Part shown: piece by piece, positions 23,351 through 32,129 of the stretch
Layout of the letters: each line of letters starts with the position of its first letter
How positions within the stretch are numbered: the first letter of the stretch is position 1
Source of the DNA: Immundisolibacterales bacterium
GTDB taxonomy: Bacteria > Pseudomonadota > Gammaproteobacteria > HK1
NCBI GenBank assembly: GCA_026712715.1
Contig: JAPOPW010000010.1
Span: 1 to 64,000, forward strand
DNA length: 64,000 nucleotides
Reading direction: 5' to 3'
Position numbers and translations under genes: made by a program
Notes under the pieces: model-generated
Told to the model about the DNA's origin: nothing
The model's database searches: none
The model's input: the letters and a program-made list of their open reading frames with translations, nothing else

Positions 23351-24286
23351 ATGGAGCTGTTGACCGCAATCTTCTTCACCCCCTTCGTCGAGATGTGGGA
23401 GTTTCCGACGTTCTTCGCCGAGGTGGTCATCAACGGCCTCCTCACCGGGGTGATGTACTCGCTCGTCGCCCTCGGCTTCGTCCTCATCTTCAAGGCGTCG
23501 GAGATCTTCAATTTCGCGCAGGGAGTGATGGTGCTCTTCGCGGCGCTGTGCCTGGTCGGCCTGATGGAGTTCGGGATTCCCGCGTGGATTGCGGTCATCC
23601 TGAGCCTCGCGATAATGGTCGTCCTCGCCCTCGTCATCGAGCGGGTGATGCTGCGGCCCCTCGTCAACCAGGACCCGTTCATCCTCTTCATGGCGACCAT
23701 CGGGCTCACCTTCTTCCTCGAGGGGTTCGGCGAGACCCTCTGGGGGAGCAACGTCAAGCGCCTCGACATCGGCATCCCCAAGGACGTCTTCGAGTACCAG
23801 GGCATCCTCCTCAGCCAGTTCGACATCATCGCGGCGGTGATCGGGGCGGTCCTCGTGTTCGGGCTCGCGATCTTCTTCACCAAGACCCCCATCGGGCGGG
23901 CCCTGCGGGCGGTGGCGGACGACCACCAGGCCGCCCTCTCGATCGGCATTCCCCTCAAGACCATCTGGGTCATCGTGTGGTCGGTTTCGGGAGGGGTCGC
24001 CCTCGTCGCGGGGATCATGTGGGGGGCGAAGAGCGGAGTGCAGTTCTCGCTCTCGCTGATCGCCCTCAAGGCCCTGCCGGTGCTGATCCTCGGTGGCCTC
24101 ACCTCGATCTCGGGCGCGATCGTGGGCGGCCTCATCATCGGGGTGGGGGAGAAGGTCGCGGAGATCTACTGGGGGCCGCTCATCGGCGGGGCGATCGAGA
24201 ACTGGTTCGCCTATATCCTCGCCATGGTGTTCCTGCTGTTCCGTCCCCAGGGGCTTTTCGGCGAACGGATCATCGAACGGGTGTGA
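23351..24286 (+). CDS. livH: Branched-chain-type ABC importer permease (LivH-like)
   Basis: A 311-residue inner-membrane permease of the LivH family, with hydrophobic segments throughout. The characteristic N-terminal motif NGLLTGVMYSLVALGFVLIF and the phrase EIFNFAQG are clear. The later loop GRALRAVADDHQAALSIGI is the conserved ATPase-contact region. It forms the channel with the LivM-like protein encoded 30 nt downstream. Sequence does not show the substrate. Confidence 0.93.
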   Translation: MELLTAIFFTPFVEMWEFPTFFAEVVINGLLTGVMYSLVALGFVLIFKASEIFNFAQGVMVLFAALCLVGLMEFGIPAWIAVILSLAIMVVLALVIERVMLRPLVNQDPFILFMATIGLTFFLEGFGETLWGSNVKRLDIGIPKDVFEYQGILLSQFDIIAAVIGAVLVFGLAIFFTKTPIGRALRAVADDHQAALSIGIPLKTIWVIVWSVSGGVALVAGIMWGAKSGVQFSLSLIALKALPVLILGGLTSISGAIVGGLIIGVGEKVAEIYWGPLIGGAIENWFAYILAMVFLLFRPQGLFGERIIERV

Positions 24287-24316
24287 CGATGACTACCGAG
24301 TGGGTGTGACGGGACG

Positions 24317-25393
24317 ATGATTTATCGCGAAGCGGGGCAGTTCAAGACGTCGTACGGCGCCGACCAGGCGATGCTGCCGATTGCCCAGGACCGCTGGGCG
24401 GTCGGGGCGGCGGTGGCGGTCATGCTGATCGTGGTTCCGTCAATCGCCAACGAGTACATGCTCCAGGCGGTCCTCATCCCGTTCCTCATCCTTTCGCTTG
24501 CCGCCATCGGGCTCAACCTCCTCACCGGCTACGCGGGGCAGCTCAGCCTCGGCACCGCCGCGTTCATGGCCGTCGGCGGGTACATGGCCTACAAGTTCAC
24601 CACCGCGTTCCCCGGGCTCAACCTCCTCGTGGTGTTCATCCTGTCCGGGGTGTGCGCGGCCGGAGTCGGGCTCGTGTTCGGCATTCCGAGCCTTCGCATC
24701 AAGGGGTTCTACCTCGCGGTGGCGACCCTCGCGGCCCAGTTCTTCCTCAACTGGACGTTCAACAAGGTCCCCTGGTTCTACAACTACAATTCCTCCGGAA
24801 CGATCACCATGCCGCCCCGCGAGCTCTTCGGGGTGATGGCGGCCGGTCCCGAGGCGACCGCGGAGACCCGCTACTTCATCGCCCTCGTGGTGGTCATCGT
24901 TCTCACGGTGGTCGCGAAGAACCTGGTGCGGGGAAGGGTGGGGCGCTCCTGGATGGCGATCCGGGACATGGACATCGCGGCCGAGATCATCGGCTTCCGG
25001 CCATACCAGACGAAGCTCCTCGCGTTCGCCATCTCGTCCTTCTACTGCGGGGTGGCGGGCGCGATGTACCTCTGCCTCTACCTCGGCAGCGCGGAGAGCG
25101 AGGCCTATTCGATCGACCTGTCCTTCGAGGTGCTGTTCATGGTCATCATCGGCGGGCTCGGGAGCCTGCTCGGCTCCTTCCTCGGCGCCGCGTTCATCGT
25201 GCTGCTTCCCATCTTCCTCACGAACGCGCCCCAGCTCGCCGGGTTCCACATGCCCATCGACGTCCAGAAGCACATCGAGCTAATGGTGTTCGGCGGCCTC
25301 ATCGTCTGGTTCCTCATCGTCGAGCCCCGGGGACTCGCGAGGCTTTGGCAGATCGCGAAGGAAAAACTACGCAGATGGCCGTTCCCATATTGA
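24317..25393 (+). CDS. livM: Branched-chain-type ABC importer permease (LivM-like)
   Basis: A 358-residue inner-membrane permease of the LivM family. After a hydrophilic N-terminus of about 30 residues come multiple helices with the LivM text GLNLLTGYAGQLSLGTAAFMAVGGY and RIKGFYLAVATLAAQFF. The cytoplasmic contact loop is GRSWMAIRDMDIAAEIIG. It pairs with the LivH-like protein. An AT-rich stretch at 25380-25445 separates it from the binding-protein gene and might contain a second promoter, but no convincing -35/-10 pair was found. Confidence 0.93.
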   Translation: MIYREAGQFKTSYGADQAMLPIAQDRWAVGAAVAVMLIVVPSIANEYMLQAVLIPFLILSLAAIGLNLLTGYAGQLSLGTAAFMAVGGYMAYKFTTAFPGLNLLVVFILSGVCAAGVGLVFGIPSLRIKGFYLAVATLAAQFFLNWTFNKVPWFYNYNSSGTITMPPRELFGVMAAGPEATAETRYFIALVVVIVLTVVAKNLVRGRVGRSWMAIRDMDIAAEIIGFRPYQTKLLAFAISSFYCGVAGAMYLCLYLGSAESEAYSIDLSFEVLFMVIIGGLGSLLGSFLGAAFIVLLPIFLTNAPQLAGFHMPIDVQKHIELMVFGGLIVWFLIVEPRGLARLWQIAKEKLRRWPFPY

Positions 25394-25460
25394 TGCCGAG
25401 TATTGATATCGAGAGCCATCCGATCGGAAACTCCCCTCACGATACCAACAGGAGAAGGTA

Positions 25461-26783
25461 ATGAAAAAGCTGACCACCTACGGTCTAGGACTCGTCGCGG
25501 GCCTCGCCGCGATCGCGGCGACCCCCGCCGCGTACGCGGACGACCCGCAGTTCTTCCCGATGCTCGTCTACCGCACGGGACCCTACGCTCCGAACGGCAT
25601 CCCGTCCGCGAACGGCATGCGTGACTTCTACATGCTGTCCAACAAGCGCGACGGCGGGGCCAACGGCGTCGAGATCGCCGTCGAGGAGTGCGAGACCGAG
25701 TACAACACCAAGATCGGCGTCGAGTGCTACGAGCGGCTCAAGGGCAAACACGGCGGCGCGACCCTGGTGAACCCCTACAGCACCGGCATCACCTACCAGC
25801 TCATCCCGAAGGCGCCGGTCGACGAGGTGCCGATCCTCTCCATGGGCTACGGCCAGACCGCCGCCGCGGACGGGCGAGTGTTTCCGTGGACGTTCAATTT
25901 CCCGACCACCTACTGGAGCCAGGCCTCCGCCTTCATTCGCTACGTCGGTTCCGAGGAAGGGGGGATGGAGAACCTCAAGGGCAAGAAGATCGCCCTCGTC
26001 TACCACAACAGCGCGTACGGCAAGGAGCCGATCCCGACCCTCGAGAAGCTCGCCGGGATCCACGGCTACGAGCTGACCAGTCTCGCGGTCGACCATCCGG
26101 GGCAGGAGCAGAAGGCCACCTGGCTCCAGATCCGGCGGCTTCGGCCCGACTGGATCTTCCTCTGGGGCTGGGGCGTCATGAACCAGGTCGCCATCCAGGA
26201 AGCGGCCGCCATCAGGTTCCCGATGGACCACTTCATCGGCGTGTGGTGGTCGGGCAGCGAGAACGACGTCATCCCGGCCGGCGACGCGGCGAAGGGCTAC
26301 AAGGCGGGCACGTTCCACTCGGTGGGCGCGACCGCGCAGGTCCACGAGGACATCCTCGAGCACATCTACGGCGGCGATCTCGAGGAGGCGAAGAAGAACA
26401 ACTTCGGCGAGGTCCTCTACAACCGGGGTCTCGTGAACGCGATGCTCGGGGTCGAGGCGGTGCGGACCGCTCAGGCCAAGTACGGCAACCGGCGGATGAC
26501 CGGCGCCGAGGTCCGCTGGGGGCTCGAGAACCTCGACGTCGGCGAGGAGCGGCTCGCGGAGCTCGGCTTCGGCGACTTCACCCGGCCCATCAAGGTCACC
26601 TGCGAGGACCACGAGGGCAGCGGCCCGGTGCTCATCCAGCAGTGGGACGGCGAGAAGTGGAGCCTTGTGAGTGACTGGATCGAGCCGATTCGCGAAGTCG
26701 TGCGCCCGATGATCGAGGAGGCGGCGGCCGCATTCGCGGCGGAAAACAACATCACGCCGCGCGACTGCTCGGCGGAGAGCTGA
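25461..26783 (+). CDS. ABC importer periplasmic substrate-binding protein
   Basis: A 440-residue periplasmic binding protein of the branched-chain-type (type I, Leu/Ile/Val-binding-like) class. A signal peptide is clear: MKK, a hydrophobic stretch LGLVAGLAAIAAT, and cleavage after AYA-DD. The mature part has the two-lobe pattern, with KGKKIALVYHNSAYGKE and the second-lobe text DWIFLWGWGVMN. AGGAGAAGGT lies just before the ATG. It hands the substrate to LivH/LivM. The substrate is unknown; neighbours suggest an organic acid rather than an amino acid (inference). A strong stem-loop follows the gene. Confidence 0.92.
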   Translation: MKKLTTYGLGLVAGLAAIAATPAAYADDPQFFPMLVYRTGPYAPNGIPSANGMRDFYMLSNKRDGGANGVEIAVEECETEYNTKIGVECYERLKGKHGGATLVNPYSTGITYQLIPKAPVDEVPILSMGYGQTAAADGRVFPWTFNFPTTYWSQASAFIRYVGSEEGGMENLKGKKIALVYHNSAYGKEPIPTLEKLAGIHGYELTSLAVDHPGQEQKATWLQIRRLRPDWIFLWGWGVMNQVAIQEAAAIRFPMDHFIGVWWSGSENDVIPAGDAAKGYKAGTFHSVGATAQVHEDILEHIYGGDLEEAKKNNFGEVLYNRGLVNAMLGVEAVRTAQAKYGNRRMTGAEVRWGLENLDVGEERLAELGFGDFTRPIKVTCEDHEGSGPVLIQQWDGEKWSLVSDWIEPIREVVRPMIEEAAAAFAAENNITPRDCSAES

Positions 26784-26809
26784 TCCCCGTCGTTCGACAC
26801 CCAGCGCCC

Positions 26810-26837
26810 CCCGGCGGGGCGGACTCGCCCCGCCGGG
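26810..26837 (+). terminator. Perfect 12-bp stem-loop after the binding-protein gene
   Basis: CCCGGCGGGGCG pairs perfectly with CGCCCCGCCGGG around a GACT loop. No T-run follows, and the LivF-like gene lies 50 nt further on. This is more likely a partial terminator or an mRNA-stabilising hairpin that lets the binding protein be made in excess than a full stop. Confidence 0.5.
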
Positions 26838-26887
26838 TGGCGGCTTCCCGGGCTTCCCGGGTTCACTGATTCGGAGGGTCGCCGCAC

Positions 26888-27721
26888 ATGCAGACCCAGC
26901 CCGCCGGAGGCGACGCGAAGCCCCTGCTCGCGGTCAACAACATCGAGGTCATCTACGACCACGTCATCCTCGTGCTGAAGGGCGTCTCGCTCGAGGTGCC
27001 GGAGGGCGGCATCGTCGCCCTTCTCGGCGCGAACGGGGCGGGGAAGAGCACGACCCTGAAGGCGGTGTCGAACCTGCTCCCCTCGGAGCGGGGCGAGGTC
27101 ACCAAGGGCAGCATCGAGTTCCGGGGGGAACGGGTCGACCAGCACGGCTCGCCGAGCGACCTCGTCTCCAAGGGCATCGTGCAGGTGATGGAGGGGCGGC
27201 GCTGCTTCGAGCACCTCACCGTCGAGGAGAACCTGCTGACCGGCGCCTATACACGCAAGGATGGGCGGGCCGCGGTCCATGCGGACCTCGACAAGGTCTA
27301 CCACTACTTTCCCCGCCTCGGGGAGCGAAAGGACGCCCAGAGCGGCTACACCTCGGGCGGCGAGCAGCAGATGACCGCGATTGGGCGGGCGCTGATGGCG
27401 AAGCCCTCGGTGATCCTGCTCGACGAGCCGTCCATGGGCCTCGCCCCGCAGCTCGTGCAGGAGATCTTCGACATCGTCCAGGATCTCAACGAGAAGGAAG
27501 GGGTGACCTTCCTTCTCGCCGAGCAGAACACCACCGTCGCGCTCCGCTACGCGAGCTACGGCTACATCCTCGAGACCGGAAGGGTGGTGATGGACGGGGA
27601 GGCGAAGGCGCTCGCCGAGAACGAGGACGTGAAGGAGTTCTACCTCGGGGTGAGCGCGGGCGGGCGCAAGAGCTTCCGGGACACCAAGTCCTACCGCCGG
27701 CGCAAGCGCTGGCTCTCCTGA
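26888..27721 (+). CDS. livF: Branched-chain-type ABC importer ATPase (LivF-like)
   Basis: A 277-residue ABC ATPase. Walker A is GANGAGKST, the signature TSGGEQQMTAIGRALM, Walker B VILLDEPSMGL, and the switch residue region LLAEQNT, which is the LivF form with Gln in place of His. It is longer than the common 235-residue LivF, having about 30 extra C-terminal residues (GGRKSFRDTKSYRRRKRW), as seen in LivF proteins of some carboxylate importers. GGAGGG precedes the ATG. It works with the LivG-like ATPase. Confidence 0.93.
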   Translation: MQTQPAGGDAKPLLAVNNIEVIYDHVILVLKGVSLEVPEGGIVALLGANGAGKSTTLKAVSNLLPSERGEVTKGSIEFRGERVDQHGSPSDLVSKGIVQVMEGRRCFEHLTVEENLLTGAYTRKDGRAAVHADLDKVYHYFPRLGERKDAQSGYTSGGEQQMTAIGRALMAKPSVILLDEPSMGLAPQLVQEIFDIVQDLNEKEGVTFLLAEQNTTVALRYASYGYILETGRVVMDGEAKALAENEDVKEFYLGVSAGGRKSFRDTKSYRRRKRWLS

Positions 27722-27832
27722 TCGGGATATCCGGAGCCCGGACCGGTCGACGCGTACGACACGGTTGCGGCGGCGGTCGAGCGCATCGGGCTGAAGGTCC
27801 GGGGCGGGTTCCACCCCGGGCCGGAGGACGGG

Positions 27833-28447
27833 GTGCCGGGGCTCCGATCGGGGGCCGAGGCGGCGACCCTCATCCTCCTCGGCAATGTCGGGTCGAGCGT
27901 CTGGGAGCCGTTCGCGGAGTCCGGCTTCCTCGGCCGCACGGAGCAACCCCTCGACGCCTGGTCAGGGGTGGTCGTCACGGAGATCGCCCGCGAGCTCGGG
28001 GCCGATCCCCTCTTCCCCTTCGGCGGGCCGCCCTTCCTTCCCTTCATCCGCTGGGCGCTCCGCGCCGACACGGTCTGGCCGTCCGTCATGGGGCCGCTCA
28101 TCCATCCACGGTACGGACTCTGGCACGCCTATCGTGGCGCGCTCTCGTTTCCGGAGCGCCTCGACCTTCCGCCGCGGGACGAGGGGACCCGCCGTCCCTG
28201 CGACGACTGCGAAGCGCGTCCGTGCCTCGCGCCGTGCCCGGTCGGGGCGGTGCGCGAGGGGGCATTCGACGCGGCAGGTTGCGCGGACTGGCTGACGGAA
28301 CGGCCGCGGTGTGACTGCCGTGAAGCCGGATGCCTCGCCCGCCGGGCGTGCCCGGTCGGTCGTGATCACGTCTACGGGCCCGCCCACGCCGCCTTTCACA
28401 TGACCGCCTTTGCGAAGGCGAACGTGAGCCGGGCGGAAAAGGAGTAG
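27833..28447 (+). CDS. 4Fe-4S ferredoxin-type protein, start codon unclear
   Basis: A 204-residue frame from GTG 27833. A single Cys cluster, CDDCEARPCLAPCP, fits one 4Fe-4S site, with further Cys near CDCREAGCLARRACP. The middle section (LFPFGGPPFLPFIRWALR) is typical of uncharacterised ferredoxin-like proteins related to epoxyqueuosine-reductase C-termini. Plausible coding text continues upstream without a stop to about 27743 (YDTVAAAVERIGLKVRGGFHPGPEDG), but no ATG, GTG or TTG is in frame there. Either translation begins at an unusual codon or the 5' end is damaged. It follows livF by about 20-110 nt and may be in that operon. Function unknown. Confidence 0.65.
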   Translation: MPGLRSGAEAATLILLGNVGSSVWEPFAESGFLGRTEQPLDAWSGVVVTEIARELGADPLFPFGGPPFLPFIRWALRADTVWPSVMGPLIHPRYGLWHAYRGALSFPERLDLPPRDEGTRRPCDDCEARPCLAPCPVGAVREGAFDAAGCADWLTERPRCDCREAGCLARRACPVGRDHVYGPAHAAFHMTAFAKANVSRAEKE

Positions 28448-28770
28448 ACTTCGTGCCGGAATGCGACGCTGACTCTTGGAATGCCGAGGGTCCGCCCGCG
28501 ACGGCAGGTGACGCTTGCGCCTGCGCGATTCCGTTCAGGGCAGCCGCACTTTTCGGCGGAGGCGACCGGCGCCCCGCGGACGGGCCGCCCTGGCCGGCGC
28601 GTTCAGTTTATCGGGCCGCAACGCTCCGGTCACGGGCCTGCAACCTGCAACCCCGACACTCCCGGTCGGGGATCGCGATTCGGCCAGCCGACCCGTCGGC
28701 CCGCGGAGTGTCGAACCCTTCCAACGATGACCAATGACGCCGCGGCGATCGCGGCGAGAGGAGAACGACC
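28448..28770. other. Intergenic region before phoX
   Basis: A 323-bp GC-rich gap. It ends with a clear GAGGAGA ribosome site for the phosphatase gene. I looked for Pho-box-like repeats (CTGTCAT-type direct repeats 11 bp apart) and found none. Short inverted text such as CCCGACACTCCCGGTCGGG near 28653 is present without an obvious role. Confidence 0.5.
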
Positions 28771-30681
28771 ATGTCCAAGACCAAGCACACACCGGTGAAC
28801 GAGCTCTCGTGCGAGGAGTTCGACGAAATCCACCATCCGCGCCCCATGGAGACCGATTTCGGCCGGCTGGTGGAGAGGGAGATCTCGCGTCGCGGATTCC
28901 TCGGCGCCGGCATCGCCTTCGGCGCGTCCGCCTTCGTGGTCGGCGCGGGGGGGCTGCGGCCCTCCACCGCGCGGGCCGCCGGCCACGGGTTCGGGTTCGA
29001 GGCCATCCCCGCCAACACCCTCGACACGGTCACCGTCCCCTCGGGCTACAACTGGCACGTCGTCGCCAAGTGGGGCGAGCCGATGTGGTCCAACGGGGCC
29101 GAGTTCGACCACATGACCCGCGGCACGGGGGAGAGCCAGGAGCTCTCCTTCGGTGACAACAACGACGGCATGTCGTTGTACAACGACGGCGAAGGCCGGA
29201 GCGTGCTCGCGGTCAACAACGAGTACACGAACCTCAAGATCATGTACGGCGGGTCGGGGAGCGGAGCCCCGCAGAACGCCGACGACGTGCGCAAGGGCAA
29301 GGCCGCGCACGGCGTGTCCGTCGTCGAGATTGCCGAGAACGACGGCAAGTGGTCGATCGTCGTCGACTCCCCCTACAACCGGAAGTTCACCGCGGACGCC
29401 CCGATGGAGATCACCGGGCCGGCGCGGGGCCATGACCTCCTCAAGACGGCCGCCGATCCGGAGGGAGTGCACTGCCTCGGCACCTGGAACAACTGCGGGA
29501 ACGGGCGCACGCCCTGGGGCACCTACCTCGCGTGCGAGGAGAATTTCCACAGCTACTACTCCTCGAGCGATCCCGACATCGAGATCGGTCCCGAGTTCAA
29601 GCGCTACGGGGTGGGGCCGAAGGACCGGGGATACGCATGGGCGATGGCCGACGAGCGCTTCGACATCGCAAAGCACCCCAACGAGCCGAATCGCAACGGC
29701 TACATCGTCGAGATCGATCCTCTGGCTCCCGATTCGACGCCGAAGAAGCGGACCGCGATGGGCCGGTTCAAGCACGAGAACGCGGAGATCGTGATTGCCG
29801 GCAACGGGCAGGTGGTCGGCTACATGGGTGACGACGAGCGAGGCGAGTTCCTCTACCGGTTCGTGAGCGACGGCACGTACGCCGAGGGCGGCGACAACGC
29901 CGACCTTCTCGAATCCGGGCGGCTCTTCGTCGCGAAGTTCGCGGACGGCGGGCGCGGCGAGTGGGTGGAGCTCACCCCCGAGTCTTCCGGGATGGCCTCT
30001 CAGGCCGAGGTCTGCATCCATGCCCGGATCGCCGCCTCTGCGGTCGGCGCGACGACCATGGACCGCCCGGAGTGGGTGGCCGCGAACCCGATAAAGGCCG
30101 AGGTCTACTGCTGCCTCACCAACAACAAGAACCGCGGCAAGAAGCCGAACGCGGGCGGAGACCCGACCCCCGCCGGGGGGCCGAATCCGCGGGTTGGCAA
30201 CCTCTACGGTCAGATCCTGCGTTGGCGCCCGGACGGCGGCGACCACCTCGCGGCCGGCTTCGACTGGGACCTCTACGTGGTCGCGGGCAACCCGACGGTT
30301 CACTCCGACGCGAACGCGGGCTCGGCGAACGTGACCGCGGACAACATGTTCAACTCCCCGGACGGACTCGGTTTCGACAGCATGGGACGGATCTGGATCC
30401 AGACCGACGGAAACTACTCGAACAAGGACGGGTTCGCGGGGCAGGGCAACAACCAGATGCTGGTGGGCGACCCGGAGACGGGCGAGATCCAGCGCTTCAT
30501 GGTGGGTCCGAACGAGTGCGAGGTGACCGGATTCGCGTGGAGCGCGGACCGCAAGACCCTCTTCGTCGGCATCCAGCATCCGGGCGAACGGGGCAACAGC
30601 CACTTCCCGGACGGCGGGGACACCACGCCCCGCTCCTCGATCGTCGCGATCTCCCGCGACGACGGGGGTATCGTCGGCTGA
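28771..30681 (+). CDS. phoX: PhoX-family alkaline phosphatase, Tat-exported
   Basis: A 636-residue DUF839/PhoX-type protein. A twin-arginine signal (SRRGFLGAG at 39-47, then a hydrophobic run ending ARAAG) predicts export to the periplasm as a folded, metal-loaded enzyme. The mature part has family text such as VNNEYTN, GTYLACEENF, KRTAMGRFKHENAEI and SPDGLGF. PhoX enzymes use calcium and iron to release phosphate from organic esters. Length matches the longer subfamily. GAGGAGA lies before the ATG. A strong terminator follows, so it appears to be a single-gene unit; phosphate-starvation control is expected for the family but no Pho box was seen. Confidence 0.88.
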   Translation: MSKTKHTPVNELSCEEFDEIHHPRPMETDFGRLVEREISRRGFLGAGIAFGASAFVVGAGGLRPSTARAAGHGFGFEAIPANTLDTVTVPSGYNWHVVAKWGEPMWSNGAEFDHMTRGTGESQELSFGDNNDGMSLYNDGEGRSVLAVNNEYTNLKIMYGGSGSGAPQNADDVRKGKAAHGVSVVEIAENDGKWSIVVDSPYNRKFTADAPMEITGPARGHDLLKTAADPEGVHCLGTWNNCGNGRTPWGTYLACEENFHSYYSSSDPDIEIGPEFKRYGVGPKDRGYAWAMADERFDIAKHPNEPNRNGYIVEIDPLAPDSTPKKRTAMGRFKHENAEIVIAGNGQVVGYMGDDERGEFLYRFVSDGTYAEGGDNADLLESGRLFVAKFADGGRGEWVELTPESSGMASQAEVCIHARIAASAVGATTMDRPEWVAANPIKAEVYCCLTNNKNRGKKPNAGGDPTPAGGPNPRVGNLYGQILRWRPDGGDHLAAGFDWDLYVVAGNPTVHSDANAGSANVTADNMFNSPDGLGFDSMGRIWIQTDGNYSNKDGFAGQGNNQMLVGDPETGEIQRFMVGPNECEVTGFAWSADRKTLFVGIQHPGERGNSHFPDGGDTTPRSSIVAISRDDGGIVG

Positions 30682-30703
30682 CGCATCGTCCAACCTGCGA
30701 TCG

Positions 30704-30731
30704 AAAAGGGGGCGCCTCGGCGCCCCCTTTT
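30704..30731. terminator. Strong intrinsic terminator, bidirectional
   Basis: AAAAGGGGGCGCC (30704-30716) pairs perfectly with GGCGCCCCCTTTT (30719-30731) around a 2-nt TC centre. The A-run and T-run at the two edges allow it to end transcription from phoX on the plus strand and from the hicBA genes on the minus strand. Confidence 0.85.
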
Positions 30732-30766
30732 CTCTCACGCCGAGTCGAGTGTGTTCACCCGGCGAT

Positions 30767-30979
30767 TCAAAGGTCGTCCGGAGTCAATCCCGTGCGTTTC
30801 GCAATTCGTGCCAGCATGCGGGGACCAATCTCCTCTCCATCATGAAATGCAAAGACGAAGTCCGGGTAACCGTCCCGTGCAAGTGTTCGATGTGATCAGG
30901 ATGTTCGCTTGACTTTCCAGCCCCTGCGTACGAGGGCGGCGAGCACGCGCCGGGCACGAGTGCCGGGCCATCTGCTCAT
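30767..30979 (-). pseudogene. hicA: hicA toxin gene broken by an in-frame TGA
   Basis: The frame from ATG 30979 encodes 27 residues ending GWKVKRTS, then TGA at 30898-30896, then SHRTLARDGYPDFVFAF and GPRMLARIAKRTGLTPDDL to a TGA at 30769-30767. In HicA family members the sequence is GSH at this point, so GGA (Gly) has become TGA. Everything else of the 70-codon gene, including the conserved His after the Gly-Ser, is intact. The toxin should be an RNase acting on mRNA; the truncated 27-residue product cannot be active. The ATG overlaps the hicB stop (ATGA), so the pair was translationally coupled. A single recent point mutation is the simplest explanation. Confidence 0.88.
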
Positions 30980-31185
30980 GCAGCAGGGGCGAACGTGATT
31001 TCGATCGGCTCCGCCGGCCGGTCACCCGTCTCGATTCTCTCCGCGAGCACGCGCAGGGCCAAGGCCTCGGCGCGAGCGACCGCTTCACCTCGACTCCCTC
31101 CGTACTGCATTGCGCCGGGAAGCTCGACGATTTCGGCGATCCAGCGCCCGTCTTCCTCCGCTTCAGTCTCAACCGTGAATCGCAT
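30976..31185 (-). CDS. hicB: HicB-type antitoxin (DUF1902-like)
   Basis: A 69-residue intact protein: FTVETEAEEDGRWIAEIVELPG, then YGGSRGEAVARAEALALRVLAERIE. This is the partially degraded RNase-H-like fold of HicB antitoxins with the DUF1902-type sequence; no DNA-binding tail is present. It would bind and block HicA. The gene lies upstream of hicA with a 4-nt overlap. Its start overlaps the 3' end of the PhyH gene by 17 nt, so all three may be one transcript. With hicA broken, the antitoxin is probably an orphan. Confidence 0.85.
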   Translation of the reverse strand: MRFTVETEAEEDGRWIAEIVELPGAMQYGGSRGEAVARAEALALRVLAERIETGDRPAEPIEITFAPAA

Positions 31186-32029
31186 TTTCCGCTTGTCCGA
31201 GCTGTGCGGAGACGGAGGTGCGTTCCGTGACCGGAGCGGCGTGCCCGATGTTGAAGTCGTTCTTGCCGCAGACGTCGCGCCCGCGGGCGAGCCAGATGGG
31301 CCGTTCCGCGAAGTTCGACGGATACCCCGAGAACTGCATCTCGAGGTCGCGCCGGAACCACGACGTGGTCGGCATGTAGCGAAGGGCGAGACCGGCGCGG
31401 CGCCGGCCGGAAGTGTTGGGCGCGGAGCCGTGGATGAGGTAGATGTCGTGCATGGAGAGCTGCCCGCGCTCGAGCTCGACGTACGCGGGCGGGCGGGCGA
31501 AGGCGCGCGGGTCGTCCACGGCCTGGTTGAGGACGATGTCGTCGTCCTCGCGGGTATGGTGACGGAAGTTCACCCGGCCGCGGTGCGAGCCGGGGACGAC
31601 GGAGAGGCATCCGTTCTCCCGGTCCGAGTCGTCGATGGCGAGCCACACGGTGCACGTCGCGAGCGGCCGGATGGGCCAGTACTGGCCGTCCTGGTGCATC
31701 GGCACCTCCATCCCGTCGGAGCCGGGCTTGCAGAAGATCTGGCACCCCCACATGACGATGTCTTCGCCGAGCACGCACGAGACGAGGTCGAGCAGGTCCT
31801 CGTCGAGGGCGAAGTCGAGAAAGGCGGGGTGCCCCTTCAAGTGGGTGCCGGACCCGTTCGTGATGTGGATGTTCGGAAGTTGCTCGGGGCGCGTGTCCGG
31901 ATTGGCGGCCATGACCTCCTCGGCCGCCGCGGCCAGCGCCGCCATGCGCTCCTCGGGAACTCGATACGCGGGAACGACGTAGCCGTCATCCTCGTAGGTT
32001 CGAATCTCTTCGGGCGTCAAGGCGGCCAT
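31169..32029 (-). CDS. Phytanoyl-CoA dioxygenase (PhyH) family protein
   Basis: A 286-residue Fe(II)/2-oxoglutarate-dependent oxygenase. Iron ligands are H112 and D114 in MHQDGQYW and H200 in YLIHGSAPN; an Arg about 10 residues after H200 (SGRRRAGLALRY) fits 2-oxoglutarate binding. Such enzymes hydroxylate small molecules or acyl-CoAs in the cytoplasm; the substrate varies too widely in the family to name one. ATG 32029 (MAALTPEE) has GGAG 9 nt upstream and is preferred over an upstream start at 32107. Homology begins at the first residues (PEEIRTYEDDGYVV). Confidence 0.88.
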   Translation of the reverse strand: MAALTPEEIRTYEDDGYVVPAYRVPEERMAALAAAAEEVMAANPDTRPEQLPNIHITNGSGTHLKGHPAFLDFALDEDLLDLVSCVLGEDIVMWGCQIFCKPGSDGMEVPMHQDGQYWPIRPLATCTVWLAIDDSDRENGCLSVVPGSHRGRVNFRHHTREDDDIVLNQAVDDPRAFARPPAYVELERGQLSMHDIYLIHGSAPNTSGRRRAGLALRYMPTTSWFRRDLEMQFSGYPSNFAERPIWLARGRDVCGKNDFNIGHAAPVTERTSVSAQLGQAENAIHG

Positions 32030-32129
32030 GTTCGTCTCCGAATCGCGTGGGCGGGGCTGGTCGAGGGTCCGAATTGTAGCCGGATCGTTCGTCGCGCACG
32101 GCGGCACCCGGTACCCGGCGGCGTTCGGA

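Noticed and set aside
28448-28770. Pho box upstream of phoX
   Set aside because: No CTGTCAT-type direct repeats at the correct spacing were found.
30896-30898. TGA in hicA read as a sense codon or recoding site
   Set aside because: Many genes in the window end with TGA, and no recoding structure or selenocysteine context was seen. A nonsense mutation is simpler.
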